Source of the DNA: Acanthosepion esculentum
Lineage: Eukaryota; Mollusca; Cephalopoda; Sepiida; Sepiidae
Length of the DNA: 64,000 nt
Direction: 5' to 3'
Assembly (NCBI GenBank): GCA_964036315.1
Contig: OZ038485.1
Coordinates: forward strand, 77,562,460 to 77,626,459
Numbering within the stretch: position 1 is the stretch's first letter; each line of letters begins with the position of its first letter. A program made the position numbers and the translations under genes. Shown in pieces: positions 52,901 to 59,073 of the stretch. Below the pieces are notes generated by a model. That model did no database searches, was not told where the DNA came from, and saw nothing but the letters and a program-made list of their open reading frames with translations.

Positions 52901-55900
52901 GCACTGAATGTGATTTGAGCTAATGCTGCTTGTCTGTTACCAAAACAATTGTAATCAGACACCTGGTTATGATCATTAAGGACCTGTCATCAGCTACTAC
53001 ACTGTAGTTGATAGTAATACTTTTCATTAGGTACTCTGGATATACATGTGACACAGTAGATTGAGGAGTACCCACAATTTCAGAAATGAAATGTCTCATT
53101 TGTTTGCCACCCACTATTATGCCCTGTTTGAACTCCAATAATTTAATCATCTTACCATGAGTGTTCCCACTGACTCACCAGATATGGATCTAAGCATGTC
53201 CATAATCTAATTTACCATGGTGTCAACTGCCATTACCTTTTCATATTGATCTTCTAAGAATTTTGCTTTTGTAATTTTAAATTTTTGTTCATATTTACTG
53301 TTGTAAAGATGAAAATTATGTGGTCTAATTTTGAGTTAAATACATATAGAAATTATGTAGTAATCTTGCACTACAAAGTAGGTTATTGTAAATATTTCTA
53401 ATAAAATATATTATAAGGTAAAAATTCACATGGTATATTTATCATATAAATATAAACATATCCTGAAAATTTTATCAGTTTATTTATCAATTTTATTGTG
53501 AAAACTTTAATAATAAAATCTGACATAGTGCACAAACCACATGCTGTCTTCCTTAAATACTTTTTAACTTGCAATTTATGTGACTTTCTAGCATTTAAAT
53601 GACATTGTAAAGTCTTATAAAACAATTCACATATTCAGCAAAAGAGTTCAGTATTTCTAAATAATATTCTAAGGTTTGCAAATCTTAACATCATTGAAAT
53701 TTTTTTTTGTTACTACAATTTTATGAGTTATATGATTTTAGTACAAAAATATTACTGACTGATTTCTTTTTCTCTCTCTTATTTGAAAGACTATTCTCTA
53801 TAATAATAAAAATTATGATAATAGTCTGCATGTAAATGATAACTCCTCATCCCAGAAATCATTCTGTAAAATTTTCTGATTTTTACATATAGTTAGGTAT
53901 GAACTCTCAAGGGTCTTGCTGAAAATTCTTTCTTTAATCCCTTCTAATGTTTTTCTCTTTAAAAAAAGTTTATTTGGATATCAATATATTGGATATAGAT
54001 TATTATTATTAATTATGCATTTCTTTGGCTCTCAATACAAAAGCTAAATATTAGATAAATTTAAACAAAATTATAACAGTCAACAGCAGTTTGTTGCAGT
54101 TACATAACTGGATTTTACATGTCTCATTCCATATGTGCAACAGAGAAAGTTCATGAAATCAAGTGTATGGGTCACTTCCTGGCAAGTTGAGGTCCACCTT
54201 AAACAAATTTATGCCATTGGCACTTTCTTCTACTCTGATTTTCTTTCACCTCCAACCAAATCTTGCAAAGCCAAGCAGCAATAGGGAATGGATGATTGGA
54301 ACAGATTTTGGTGAAACTGGAAGCTTCTAGTTCTGAACCTGCACGTTTGTGGTGAATTTAGTCATTAATGCCATCATCATAAAGGAAGCAATCATTAAGA
54401 AAGAAATTAAATTCTTGGACATGAAATAAGGCGGATGAAACAAATTTTATGTTAACTGCTCAAATTTTTGTATGAAAATTTAAAATTTTATAAATATAAA
54501 GAGTTTTCCTCTCATCATTTTATTTTTTTTGTATTTTTTGTAACTACTATCTATGCAAATTTATGTGTATACTGTGAGTACTGCAGAAGGCATTTTTATA
54601 ATGCTAAAATGTCAGTGTAACTTAAAACCTTTTTCTTTTTTTATTTTATTTAATTATGTAAGCAGTACTCCTGAATCTATGGCTCCTGTATCAATTAATT
54701 CTACCATTGCAAAATATTCCCCTGTCAGCCCTATGTCGTCCATCAAAGTACCAAACCCTTCTCCTAGAAATGTCTCAGAGAGTGAGCTCCAAGTTCTACA
54801 GGATTGCTTGTGTCGATGGCGGACAGAAGTTGAAAATGAAGTTAGAGGTAACACTCATTGTTTTGATTTATTTACAGTAATCATTTAATTATTGATGTTT
54901 TTATATTTACATGTGAATTTTGGAGAATAATAAAGTGTCAAACAGTAACCTGAAATTTTATTTAAATCTTTGTTATATAGGTGTAATGATACTAGCAATA
55001 TTTTTTTAAAATTTTTTTTTTACTTTCTATCAGTATGATTTTATTATATTCTTTACTAATATGGCTGAGCAACTTAGAAAAGCTTTTTCATTTTCCTTCA
55101 GATTTACAAGAAAATATTGGTATCCTTGAGACTAGAATCAACAGAATGTATAGCGATGCTGGAATGCAGAAGGTGCTTATGTAAATTTTATAGTCTTGTT
55201 TTGATTGGTCAACATACCTATTTTTTTTTTTTTTTTTTTTTTTAAGTATTCTTCTATATGCTATATATATTAGGATAATACAATCATTTTAATATAATGT
55301 TACAATTCACTGAGTAAATAAAATGAATTTAAAGGAGACATGTAGTTTAAATATATCCTCATTTATATCACATATTTAGATTTGGGTATGTTGCTAGAGT
55401 TCCTTTAATATCTTGATTAGTATTTATTTACATTATGAACATATTGATTTCAAATGGGTTTTATTTATCAAATATTAATTTCTATGATTTTAAAAACAAA
55501 GAACAAATGTCCTATTTCACATTGTTAGCTCCCCTAATGAACAATGATCTTTACATAAGTTTAGCAATTGTAGAAAAATCTAGTTTTTTGTGTGAAAATC
55601 ATAACTTCTTTGTTGTCCTTATTTTTAACTTGCAACTTATTTAAATATGAAATATACTTAGTATGATTGAAGTAAGCACTCTTCATTACAAAAACCATAT
55701 ATTATCAAATATATATCTTAGTTTTAAAGCTACTTGAGTTGTCTCACACAACTCTAGGTTCATAGAACAACATTGTACATACATTCAATAAATATTTTCA
55801 AAACTCAAGTTACTATTTCCATAGTAATGATGAAAAATAAAAAAAAACAAATAGACAATGTTGAACTTTTAACATTGGCACATTTTCTGCTAGAGAAAGG

Positions 55901-58169
55901 ATTCTTTCTTTACTTTGATAAGGATAAAAGGTGTGTAAACAATAAGTAAATGTGTTAATGTCTGGCACAAATTTCCAAATATTTGTTGTGTATTGCTCAT
56001 TACTTATATAATAGTATTTTTTAAACTTTTCTGTGAACTAAAATATTAATATTTTACTTAATTTCTTTTATTTTTGTTTGTTAAATATGCAGCACTATAT
56101 ATATATTTTTAAAATTAATAAATTTTGATACATTCTACATAATTACCTTAATTCTGAAATGAAGAAAGATTTTTTTATATATATTTTTTTAAATTAATAA
56201 ATTTTGATATATTCTACATAATTATCTTAACTGTGAAATGAAAGATTTTTCTATACATATTTAGATTTATAAAGCAAGTGATTAAATCAAGGTTTGCAAA
56301 GCAGATTCATTTATGACATCTTAAACATAATTTAGCTATGTTTATTTGATATATTTAATTTTATTTTTGTTTGATTTATGTTCTTCCATTTGCTTTTTCA
56401 GTATCCTTATCATTTACATGCTGTCCTTGTCCATGAAGGCCAAACAGCCTCTGGTCACTACTGGGCATACATTTTTGACTTAAAAAAACAACGTTGGCTT
56501 AAGTTTAATGATATTACAGTTACTGAGTCAACTTGGGAAGAATTAGAGAAGGAGAGTGTTGGTGGCTACCACAATTCCACTGCTTATTGCCTCATCTACA
56601 TCGATAAAGAACGAGCAGTAATGAATGAGGGTAAAGCTTCTTGATTTGTTCTTTTTTTTCTTTAATACTTTCATTAGAGACACTTATCAACAAAATGCGG
56701 CTTAACCCTATGAAATTATTTATGACATCATGGATAACGGAGTCTAAAACATCCAAAGGATATCCGTTTTGTCCAGTTTATCTGTGTCTTCCTGATATTG
56801 GTACAGAGGATGAGATTTTATCTAGACAAATTTCACGTATGATCAATAGCTGTTATTTTTTGGCGAATGTTAGGGTAATATTTGTTACCTGTCCTGTTTT
56901 CTCTTCCATTCCTAAGGACGTCCCTCCCCCAATCATGTTAATTCAGTGATTTAACAATATAAGTGTAGTTGTGGACTCTACTACATAAGGAGGACGTCTC
57001 AGCGTTTGGATTCGAGAATAAAACAACACTTACCCACCAGGATTTTGAATCCAACTGCCAGGAAGAGGCAACTAACCAATACTTCTGGCTCTGCTATTGC
57101 TGAGCATGTAATAAATAGCAGGAAATGTGTGGTTGATTTTAGTGCAGACTGTTTTTAGATTTTATCTAGTTCCCTCTCCACATTTCACCTCAAGGTTCTA
57201 GAGTCCTTGTATATCAGATCCCGTGGGCTTTCCCTTTATAAACAGAGGGAATGTTTACTGGGTCTGAATGTTATTGGACTCTAGCTTCTTGAAATTCTTT
57301 TTTTTTTTTTTTTCTCCATTCCATTCGTTAATTTACATGCTTTTATATTTTTTATTCCCAGAAAAATAAACTTGATAAGTCCTGGGACGAAGCTGGTTGT
57401 TCTTTTTTAGCTTTTTAAAAAAATGCCATATAAATTTTACCTTTTCCTAGCTATTATTAAATTCTGTACCTCAAAAAACTTATTTAAATATAATATATAT
57501 ATATTTAACAATTGCTCTCAGCAGATTTTTATCTTTTTCAGGTAAATGTGTTTTTTTTTCTCATTAAAGTTTGGCTCATTTAAATTTTTGCATGTATAGT
57601 TTAGAAAAAAAAAATTTTACAGGTTCATTAACATATTTGTCAAGCTCTGTAAAACTAACGTATTAAAATGTACATAATTTAAAATAGTTGATATTTTAAT
57701 TTGGATTTTTTATTAGTCTGCATGTATTTTAATTTCTAGGTACCCAAATACAGACGTGCATATGCCTATATTTTTATTTCATGTCTTTTTGGCATTAGCT
57801 GATGACAATTAAGTGCAACCATTACTTCATTAATTCCTTGGTAAAGTTTGTAATATTTTTAGAAAATTATTTATAACTTATATCAGTTTACAGTAAAAAG
57901 AGAAAATAGCATTGCTTATATCTGAATGAATCTTTTTTAAATTTAAAAAAAAAATTTTTTGTTGTTTTTAGTGGATGGGGATGGCTTATCTCCTATTTCT
58001 CAGCTACCACTTCATCTCCGTCAACTGGTAAATGAAGACAATACAAAATTTACAAAAGAACTTGAGGATTGGGATAGAGAACAAGCTAAGAAAAATGCAG
58101 CCTCTGCTGCGGCTGCTGCCTCTGCTGCAAGTGATACGGAAGTTACAGTAATTTCCAAACACAAAAACA
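15243..58169 (+). CDS. USP25: USP25/USP28-type ubiquitin carboxyl-terminal hydrolase, 17 exons, 3' end off window
   Basis: This cysteine protease removes ubiquitin from proteins. In vertebrates the USP25/USP28 pair acts in immune signalling, ER quality control and DNA-damage responses. Exons join in phase at 15243-15293, 36003-36164, 36979-37057, 37649-37805, 41602-41767, 42752-42838, 44563-44712, 45794-45894, 46330-46403, 47805-47932, 48344-48471, 48563-48658, 49434-49586, 54666-54847, 55102-55172, 56402-56630 and 57972-58169, giving about 737 residues. Visible in order are: start MTVEQ as in human USP25; UBA-like region (18-71); SUMO-interacting VIDLT (98-102); two UIM-like helices (about 119-133 and 144-160); the Cys box [13 protein letters not shown] with Cys198; QQDISEF; the helical insertion special to USP25/28 (from about residue 428); and the His box with His614 in SGHYWAY followed by WLKFND. 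The C-terminal half of the family is missing here and should lie beyond 64000. It is probably the single invertebrate ancestor of USP25 and USP28, so the symbol is by closest resemblance. Confidence 0.95.
15294..19800. other. USP25 intron 1 proximal part, no feature recognised
   Basis: Very AT-rich with many T runs. The first 250 bp downstream of exon 1 are more GC-rich and may belong to the promoter-proximal region. No transposon protein domain or conserved exon was seen. Confidence 0.55.
19805..19960 (+). mobile_element. SINE-like repeat, family 2, copy 1
   Basis: Contains AATCCTTCTCTTCTC, TATGGGTCAAATAGCAGGGC, and GGGTGGTGCCCAGCCTAG. The same ordered blocks occur at 28560-28665 and 51480-51640, so this is a dispersed family. 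Confidence 0.65.
20703..20738. repeat. Palindromic (TG)n(TA)n(CA)n microsatellite
   Basis: TG repeats, a TATATA centre and CA repeats form a self-complementary tract. Confidence 0.95.
20740..23080. other. USP25 intron 1, no gene recognised
   Basis: AT-rich with scattered short open frames typical of chance. It contains one X-box-like site at 22452-22465. Confidence 0.5.
22452..22465. promoter_or_regulatory. X-box-like (RFX) motif
   Basis: GTTGCTATGGTAAC is one base from the palindromic RFX consensus GTTGCCATGGTAAC. It sits inside a large intron with no nearby start, so function is unproven. Confidence 0.35.
23105..23240 (+). repeat. Left member of an old direct repeat pair
   Basis: Contains TTAGCCTGCTACATATGCAA, then TCTAATAAAAATACTGGCA. 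A diverged copy in the same orientation is at 25200-25330. Each copy has an AATAAA. Confidence 0.5.
23241..25199. mobile_element. Unclassified unit between direct repeats
   Basis: About 2 kb with base composition richer in G on the plus strand than surrounding intron. Short open frames occur (23565-23789, 24013-24282) but none matched a retroviral or transposase domain I know. The flanking direct repeats make a nonautonomous LTR element one possibility; a segmental duplication scar is another. Confidence 0.35.
25200..25330 (+). repeat. Right member of an old direct repeat pair
   Basis: Contains TTAGTCTTCTGTATATGCAA and CACTTAATAAAACACTGACA, aligning with the left copy at 23105-23240. Confidence 0.5.
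25360..27340 (-). mobile_element. Ty3/Gypsy relic in USP25 intron 1
   Basis: The gag part (27155-26823) contains [20 protein letters not shown] and [19 protein letters not shown], characteristic of Gypsy gags in many invertebrates. A pol part (26042-25806) has [13 protein letters not shown] and [11 protein letters not shown], the start of RT. Further broken RT pieces run to about 25400. Stops and frameshifts throughout; no LTR pair was identified. Confidence 0.8.
27500..28555 (+). mobile_element. Tc1/mariner-like relic, same family as 875-3925
   Basis: The broken plus-strand frame starts [20 protein letters not shown], then [18 protein letters not shown] (helix-turn-helix), and later TDEF followed by PNGWTRAW, a DDE-transposase landmark. 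It aligns with the relic at 875-1397 and 2910-3320. The 3' end is cut by a SINE at about 28560. Confidence 0.75.
28560..28680 (+). mobile_element. SINE-like repeat, family 2, copy 2
   Basis: Contains CAGCTATGGGTAAATAGCAG and GACAGACTGGGTTCT, shared with copies at 19805 and 51480. Confidence 0.65.
29270..29395 (-). mobile_element. tRNA-derived SINE, copy 2
   Basis: On the minus strand: GGGCACCTCAGTGTAAGTTA, TTAACAAGC, AAGTAGTGAGTCCAATCC, and CTTGGCCTTGTGCC. This is the family of the copy at 5290-5450. Confidence 0.75.
29771..30137. mobile_element. MITE with perfect terminal inverted repeats
   Basis: The ends are CAGTGAGGAGTTATAA and TTATAACTCCTCACTG, flanked on both sides by TA as for Tc1/mariner insertions. 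The inverted match extends outward through AACAAATTTA, so the true end may be up to 10 bp farther out. There is no coding capacity; length is 367 bp. Confidence 0.85.
30140..31115. other. USP25 intron 1, no gene recognised
   Basis: AT-rich intronic DNA with no domain or structural signal seen. Confidence 0.5.
31120..31235 (+). mobile_element. LINE endonuclease fragment, plus strand
   Basis: The frame with stops reads [12 protein letters not shown], which aligns with the minus-strand copy at 32455-32720 ([10 protein letters not shown]). The antisense strand has a long open frame, but that is a by-product. Confidence 0.5.
32455..32720 (-). mobile_element. LINE endonuclease-domain fragment
   Basis: Frames contain [20 protein letters not shown] and [15 protein letters not shown], resembling the GVGFxVxN...RIxxLRL core of jockey/RTE-type apurinic endonucleases. 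Two overlapping frames show a frameshift. Nonfunctional. Confidence 0.55.
32760..32786. repeat. (TG)n microsatellite
   Basis: An uninterrupted TG run of about 27 bp in intron 1. Confidence 0.95.
33890..34500 (+). mobile_element. Tc1-like transposase relic
   Basis: It begins [19 protein letters not shown] with a helix-turn-helix ([20 protein letters not shown]). Later [17 protein letters not shown] contains the first catalytic Asp-Glu of the DDE domain, then [16 protein letters not shown] (the VxVWGCM-like strand, altered). Stops and frameshifts occur. It ends in a perfect palindrome. Confidence 0.8.
34485..34554. repeat. Perfect 33-bp inverted repeat with 4-nt loop
   Basis: 34485-34517 pairs without mismatch with 34554-34522, loop 34518-34521. 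The left arm is the end of the Tc1 relic; the right arm is its inverted copy, after which similarity to the relic stops. Confidence 0.97.
34560..35820. other. USP25 intron 1 distal part, no feature recognised
   Basis: Extremely AT-rich with long T and A runs. No coding signal. Confidence 0.55.
35824..35935. mobile_element. Small MITE (about 110 bp)
   Basis: Left end GAGGGAGTACTGAAAAGTTC and inverted right end GAACTTTTCAGCACCTC pair with a few mismatches, continued by ACCAGACCA/TGGTCAGACT. The outer flank is TA-rich. It resembles mariner-type termini. Confidence 0.7.
36003..36164 (+). CDS. USP25: USP25 exon 2 (UBA-like region)
   Basis: Fifty-four codons, phase 0 to phase 0, between TTTTAG and GTAAGT. 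The segment [18 protein letters not shown] aligns with the UBA-like helices of USP25/USP28 (QLREITGI in human). A second AG two bases downstream would break the frame, so the first is used. Confidence 0.93.
36640..36659. repeat. (AC)n microsatellite
   Basis: A short AC run in USP25 intron 2. The rest of introns 2 and 3 (36165-36978, 37058-37648) shows no recognised feature. Confidence 0.9.
36979..37057 (+). CDS. USP25: USP25 exon 3
   Basis: Seventy-nine nucleotides from CTCAAG to GTAAGT, entering in phase 0 and leaving in phase 1. It encodes a proline- and lysine-containing linker of low conservation. The call rests on phase, splice sites and position between clearly homologous exons. Confidence 0.82.
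37649..37805 (+). CDS. USP25: USP25 exon 4 (SIM and UIM motifs)
   Basis: With the split codon it encodes VIDLT (SUMO-interacting motif), a glutamine/histidine-rich stretch, then [14 protein letters not shown], a typical ubiquitin-interacting helix, then EEQDISR, which begins the second UIM-like helix. Human USP25 has the same order. The donor is GTAAGT at 37806. Confidence 0.95.
38460..38840 (-). mobile_element. Possible LINE endonuclease relic
   Basis: A minus-strand frame reads [16 protein letters not shown] and MKYGVSSVR, which is like the LGDFNAxxGxxxxxW...GxxG motif of RTE/craTA endonucleases. Only one motif supports it and the second half does not match well. Confidence 0.35.
39020..39211 (-). 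repeat. 3' flank of nested gene, copy 1 of a direct repeat
   Basis: On the minus strand this is the putative 3' UTR and polyadenylation region of the nested gene. It shares ordered blocks with 40905-41135: GGTATCCCAACAC, an AATAAA-containing core, GAGGAACATTACAGTTT and GAGACA followed by TTTGGTGATTTCA. Both copies have the same orientation. Confidence 0.7.
39294..39727 (-). CDS. Nested antisense gene, exon 2
   Basis: Acceptor AG at 39729-39728. Open from the splice junction to the stop at 39296-39294 in the starting frame. A +1 frame carries coding-like sequence on to 39212. The downstream AATAAA fits a last exon. Confidence 0.6.
39294..40513 (-). CDS. Nested antisense two-exon gene, unrecognised product
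   Basis: The gene lies inside USP25 intron 4 on the opposite strand. Exon 1 (40513-40456) encodes [19 protein letters not shown] and leaves in phase 1 at GTAAG. Exon 2 starts at 39727 after a pyrimidine-rich acceptor (TTTGAAG) and runs to a stop ending at 39294, for 163 residues. The protein is soluble-looking, basic near residues 30-42, with motifs such as [18 protein letters not shown] and [12 protein letters not shown]. Around 39325-39346 the reading seems to shift: the next frame continues for about 45 coherent residues ([17 protein letters not shown], then [13 protein letters not shown]) to a stop at 39212. That suggests a 1-nt indel, a sequencing error or a decaying gene. An AATAAA lies at 39157-39152 on this strand. 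I do not recognise the family. The intron argues against a retrocopy. Confidence 0.6.
40456..40513 (-). CDS. Nested antisense gene, exon 1
   Basis: ATG at 40513-40511, 19 codons plus one base, donor GGTAAG with GT at 40455-40454. The first base of the next codon is supplied here, making GAT with exon 2. Confidence 0.6.
40905..41135 (-). repeat. Second copy of the nested gene's 3' flank
   Basis: Shares GGTATCCCAACACTCAGC, GAGGAACATTACAGTTT and TTTGGTGATTTCAC in order with 39020-39211. It lies upstream of the nested gene on its own strand, as expected if a second tandem copy once existed and only its 3' end remains. It also has a unique internal stretch of roughly 60 bp. Confidence 0.7.
41602..41767 (+). 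CDS. USP25: USP25 exon 5 (catalytic cysteine box)
   Basis: It completes the second UIM (VLEASLAET), then a basic linker, then [18 protein letters not shown]. The catalytic Cys codon TGT is at 41744-41746. The acceptor is TTTGCAG and the donor GTAAGT; the exon leaves in phase 0. Confidence 0.97.
41886..41938. repeat. Palindromic (TG)n(TA)n(CA)n microsatellite
   Basis: TG repeats, a long TA centre and CA repeats form a self-complementary tract of about 53 bp in USP25 intron 5. The rest of the intron to 42751 shows nothing recognised. Confidence 0.95.
42752..42838 (+). CDS. USP25: USP25 exon 6
   Basis: Twenty-nine codons starting [15 protein letters not shown], which continue the catalytic-domain helix after the Cys box. 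Clean phase 0 ends, acceptor TATGCAG and donor GTAAGT. Confidence 0.94.
42960..43950 (+). mobile_element. Tc1-like transposase relic in intron 6
   Basis: Broken frames contain [20 protein letters not shown] (first Asp region), later [19 protein letters not shown] (second catalytic Asp in QDNA) and HPIEHV (last acidic region). The order fits a Tc1 transposase. Multiple stops; inactive. Confidence 0.82.
44563..44712 (+). CDS. USP25: USP25 exon 7
   Basis: Fifty codons including [20 protein letters not shown] and [11 protein letters not shown], then DSQQ. These match the human segments [22 protein letters not shown]. The donor is the weaker GTTTGG at 44713. Confidence 0.95.
44713..45793. other. 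USP25 intron 7, no feature recognised
   Basis: AT-rich with poly-A and poly-T runs; no coding or RNA signal. Confidence 0.6.
45794..45894 (+). CDS. USP25: USP25 exon 8
   Basis: Begins [18 protein letters not shown], the counterpart of human DVSEFTHKLLDWLEDAFQ. It ends in phase 2 at GTAGGA after a serine-rich tail. Confidence 0.94.
46330..46403 (+). CDS. USP25: USP25 exon 9
   Basis: Encodes [20 protein letters not shown], matching KPKNPMVELFYG of human USP25. Enters phase 2, leaves phase 1 at GTAAGT. Confidence 0.94.
46404..47804. other. USP25 intron 9 with long (AT)n tract
   Basis: Contains an AT microsatellite at 46934-46987 and an AC run at 47576-47592. The stretch 46988-47560 is slightly more GC-rich but no domain was recognised. 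Confidence 0.6.
47805..47932 (+). CDS. USP25: USP25 exon 10
   Basis: Encodes [20 protein letters not shown], matching the QYPLQVNGFKDLHECLE strand-helix of the family. It then has an acidic/serine linker and ends in phase 0 at GTTAGA. Confidence 0.9.
48344..48471 (+). CDS. USP25: USP25 exon 11
   Basis: Encodes [20 protein letters not shown] and then [16 protein letters not shown], matching the core beta strand (WFTELPPVLTFELSRFEFN in human) and HNKLEFPQ. Donor GTGAGT. Confidence 0.96.
48563..48658 (+). CDS. USP25: USP25 exon 12 (helical insertion)
   Basis: Encodes [16 protein letters not shown] and a Leu/Lys/Glu-rich helix [13 protein letters not shown]. This is the start of the coiled helical insertion that mediates oligomer formation in USP25 and USP28. 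Enters and leaves in phase 2. Confidence 0.93.
49434..49586 (+). CDS. USP25: USP25 exon 13
   Basis: Encodes [20 protein letters not shown], very close to human [20 protein letters not shown], then an acidic/serine linker. Ends in phase 2 at GTGAGT, before a 5-kb intron. Confidence 0.96.
49690..50600 (-). mobile_element. Tc1-like relic in intron 13
   Basis: Minus-strand frames contain [16 protein letters not shown] (the GxxNxxxYxxIL region), [11 protein letters not shown] (the WPxxSPDxNPIE motif around the last DDE acidic residue) and [20 protein letters not shown] at the C-terminus. Stops intervene. Confidence 0.75.
50665..50700. repeat. GT/GA microsatellite
   Basis: TG repeats with a G run pass into GA repeats (GTGTGTGAGAGAGAGAGA). 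Confidence 0.9.
50950..51380 (-). mobile_element. Tc1-like relic, part interrupted by a SINE
   Basis: Minus-strand pieces in different frames include the remains of FQQDNDPxxT (read here as [11 protein letters not shown]) and [10 protein letters not shown]. These mark the second catalytic Asp of the Tc1 DDE domain. The other half lies at 51660-52150. Confidence 0.6.
51385..51655 (+). mobile_element. SINE-like repeat, family 2, longest copy
   Basis: Starts near GGTGACTTGGTAGTGTAATG, has a box-B-like GTGTTCAGTTTCC, then AATCCGACTCTTCC, CAGCTATGAGTAAATAG, GACAGACTGGGTTCTATAGC and GGGTGGCAACCAGTCTAG. Its 3' blocks are shared with 19805 and 28560. It splits a Tc1 relic. Confidence 0.7.
51660..52150 (-). 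mobile_element. Tc1-like relic, other part
   Basis: Lies on the far side of the SINE in the same orientation as 50950-51380 and contains low-quality transposase-like pieces. Assignment rests mainly on continuity with the recognised half. Confidence 0.45.
52560..53200 (-). mobile_element. Tc1-like relic, N-terminal half
   Basis: [20 protein letters not shown] followed by [15 protein letters not shown] is the paired-type helix-turn-helix start of many Tc1 transposases. Downstream pieces [13 protein letters not shown] and [11 protein letters not shown] follow the usual order to the first DDE region. Stops and a frameshift occur. Confidence 0.8.
53210..54640. other. USP25 intron 13 distal part, no feature recognised
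   Basis: AT-rich. A moderately GC-richer patch at 54170-54350 has no recognised domain. Confidence 0.5.
54666..54847 (+). CDS. USP25: USP25 exon 14 (tandem NAG acceptor)
   Basis: A Ser/Pro-rich linker is followed by [20 protein letters not shown], matching EEELSVLESCLHRWRTEIE of human USP25. The acceptor region reads AAGCAG at 54660-54665. Use of the first AG starts the exon at 54663 and adds one serine codon in frame. Leaves in phase 1 at GTAACA. Confidence 0.95.
55102..55172 (+). CDS. USP25: USP25 exon 15
   Basis: Encodes [19 protein letters not shown], the counterpart of DLQESISRIHRTIELMYSD in human. The donor GTGCTT is unusual, but no other GT keeps the frame into exon 16. Confidence 0.92.
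55221..55244. repeat. Poly(T) tract
   Basis: About 24 consecutive T near the start of intron 15. The remaining intron to 56090 shows no recognised feature. Confidence 0.95.
56098..56254 (+). repeat. Tandem duplication of about 77 bp
   Basis: The unit AATTAATAAATTTTGATA, ATTCTACATAATTA and GTGAAATGAA-like tail occurs twice in a row (about 56098-56174 and 56176-56254) with small differences. Confidence 0.8.
56402..56630 (+). CDS. USP25: USP25 exon 16 (catalytic histidine box)
   Basis: Encodes [20 protein letters not shown], then [19 protein letters not shown] and TAYCLIYID. The catalytic His codon CAC is at 56456-56458 (His614 of the model), and the Asn-Asp pair follows in FND. This closes the catalytic domain. 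Confidence 0.97.
56660..57290 (+). mobile_element. Penelope-like element, 3' part with GIY-YIG domain
   Basis: The first part (to about 56948) reads [36 protein letters not shown] and PKDVPPP, the linker after the reverse transcriptase of Penelope-like elements. After a frameshift, [20 protein letters not shown] and IKQHLP form the GIY-YIG endonuclease core, then [12 protein letters not shown]. The usual YxG of this core (YVGRT or YIGRT) reads YIRRT. A stop follows near 57159. The RT itself is missing upstream. It lies in the sense orientation in USP25 intron 16. Confidence 0.8.
57298..57314. repeat. Poly(T) tract
   Basis: About 17 T in intron 16, just downstream of the Penelope-like piece. 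The remaining intron to 57971 is AT-rich with nothing recognised. Confidence 0.9.
57972..58169 (+). CDS. USP25: USP25 exon 17 (last exon seen)
   Basis: Encodes [20 protein letters not shown] with [10 protein letters not shown], matching [24 protein letters not shown] of human USP25, then an alanine-rich run. The probable donor is GTTAGT at 58170. Unspliced, the frame would add one serine and stop at TAG 58172-58174. No later exon was recognised before 64000. Confidence 0.9.
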
Positions 58170-58174
58170 GTTAG

Positions 58175-58832
58175 TATTTCATGAGTCTTTTAGTCTTTCA
58201 TTATTTATATTTTATTGTTATGTTAATAATGTAAATTTCTTAATTTTTATTTTTATCATTGCTTATAACTGAATTTTCATCAATTATCTATAAAATGTTT
58301 GTCTACTCATGAGGCTAAAGTAATTGGATAGTAATATTAAATAGCTTTCAGTTCCACTGGACTTGACAAATGTAGTAAATGCATCAATAAATTTACTTAA
58401 AAGAAAACAATTGAGTTATTAAACCTGACAGACATGAATACCTGATAGCTCCTGTAAAGTTTTCTGCAGCAATTTTGGAAATATACAGGCACTTGTTGAT
58501 TTGTTTTTATTTTAATTGTCATTCATGGAAAAATGGTATTAAAATTTTGAACTGGAAATTTTTGCTATCTGTAGTTTTAGCTAAAACTATTTAATATTTT
58601 AAATATTTAAATTTCCTGTCCTAATGAGTGCAGATTTTTCATGCTTGATTAATATAAATTCTGGACAAATATATTCAAGGAAAATATTGAAGCATAAAAA
58701 TACCATATAATATTAGGTATCCCAAACTGCCTTGGTTTACAGTGCAAAAATATGTCAAAATAGTGTAATTTCCTCTTTCAATTCAACTGCTGATATATTT
58801 CTTTTCTTGATTATTTTGATAAAGTTAGTATG
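58175..58832. other. USP25 intron 17 before the LTR element
   Basis: AT-rich; no exon that matches the missing USP25 C-terminal half was recognised. Confidence 0.6.
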
Positions 58833-58837
58833 TAAAC

Positions 58838-59073
58838 TGTTGTAACCCAAAATATTAGGAACAACAAAATATAACAAAACACAGTTAAATATATTTTAAA
58901 ACACAACAATATTTTTTTTTATTCTCACCAACCAGGAATACAGCAGGATTGGGTTGTATAAACAATTCACTGTCTACAGGTGGTGTATTGTCCAGCAGCC
59001 ATGTTGTTGTTTCATACGACCCTTTTTTCCATGAATAGTCAATGATTCGTTAGGGGAAAGTTGTCTCCCCTTT
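58838..59073 (-). repeat. 3' LTR of the Gypsy element
   Basis: Starts TGTTGTAACCCAAAATATTA on the plus strand. Almost identical in order to the copy at 63416-63645 except for substitutions and a 7-bp insertion near GGTGGTGTATTGTCC. The inner end is approximate. Confidence 0.9.
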
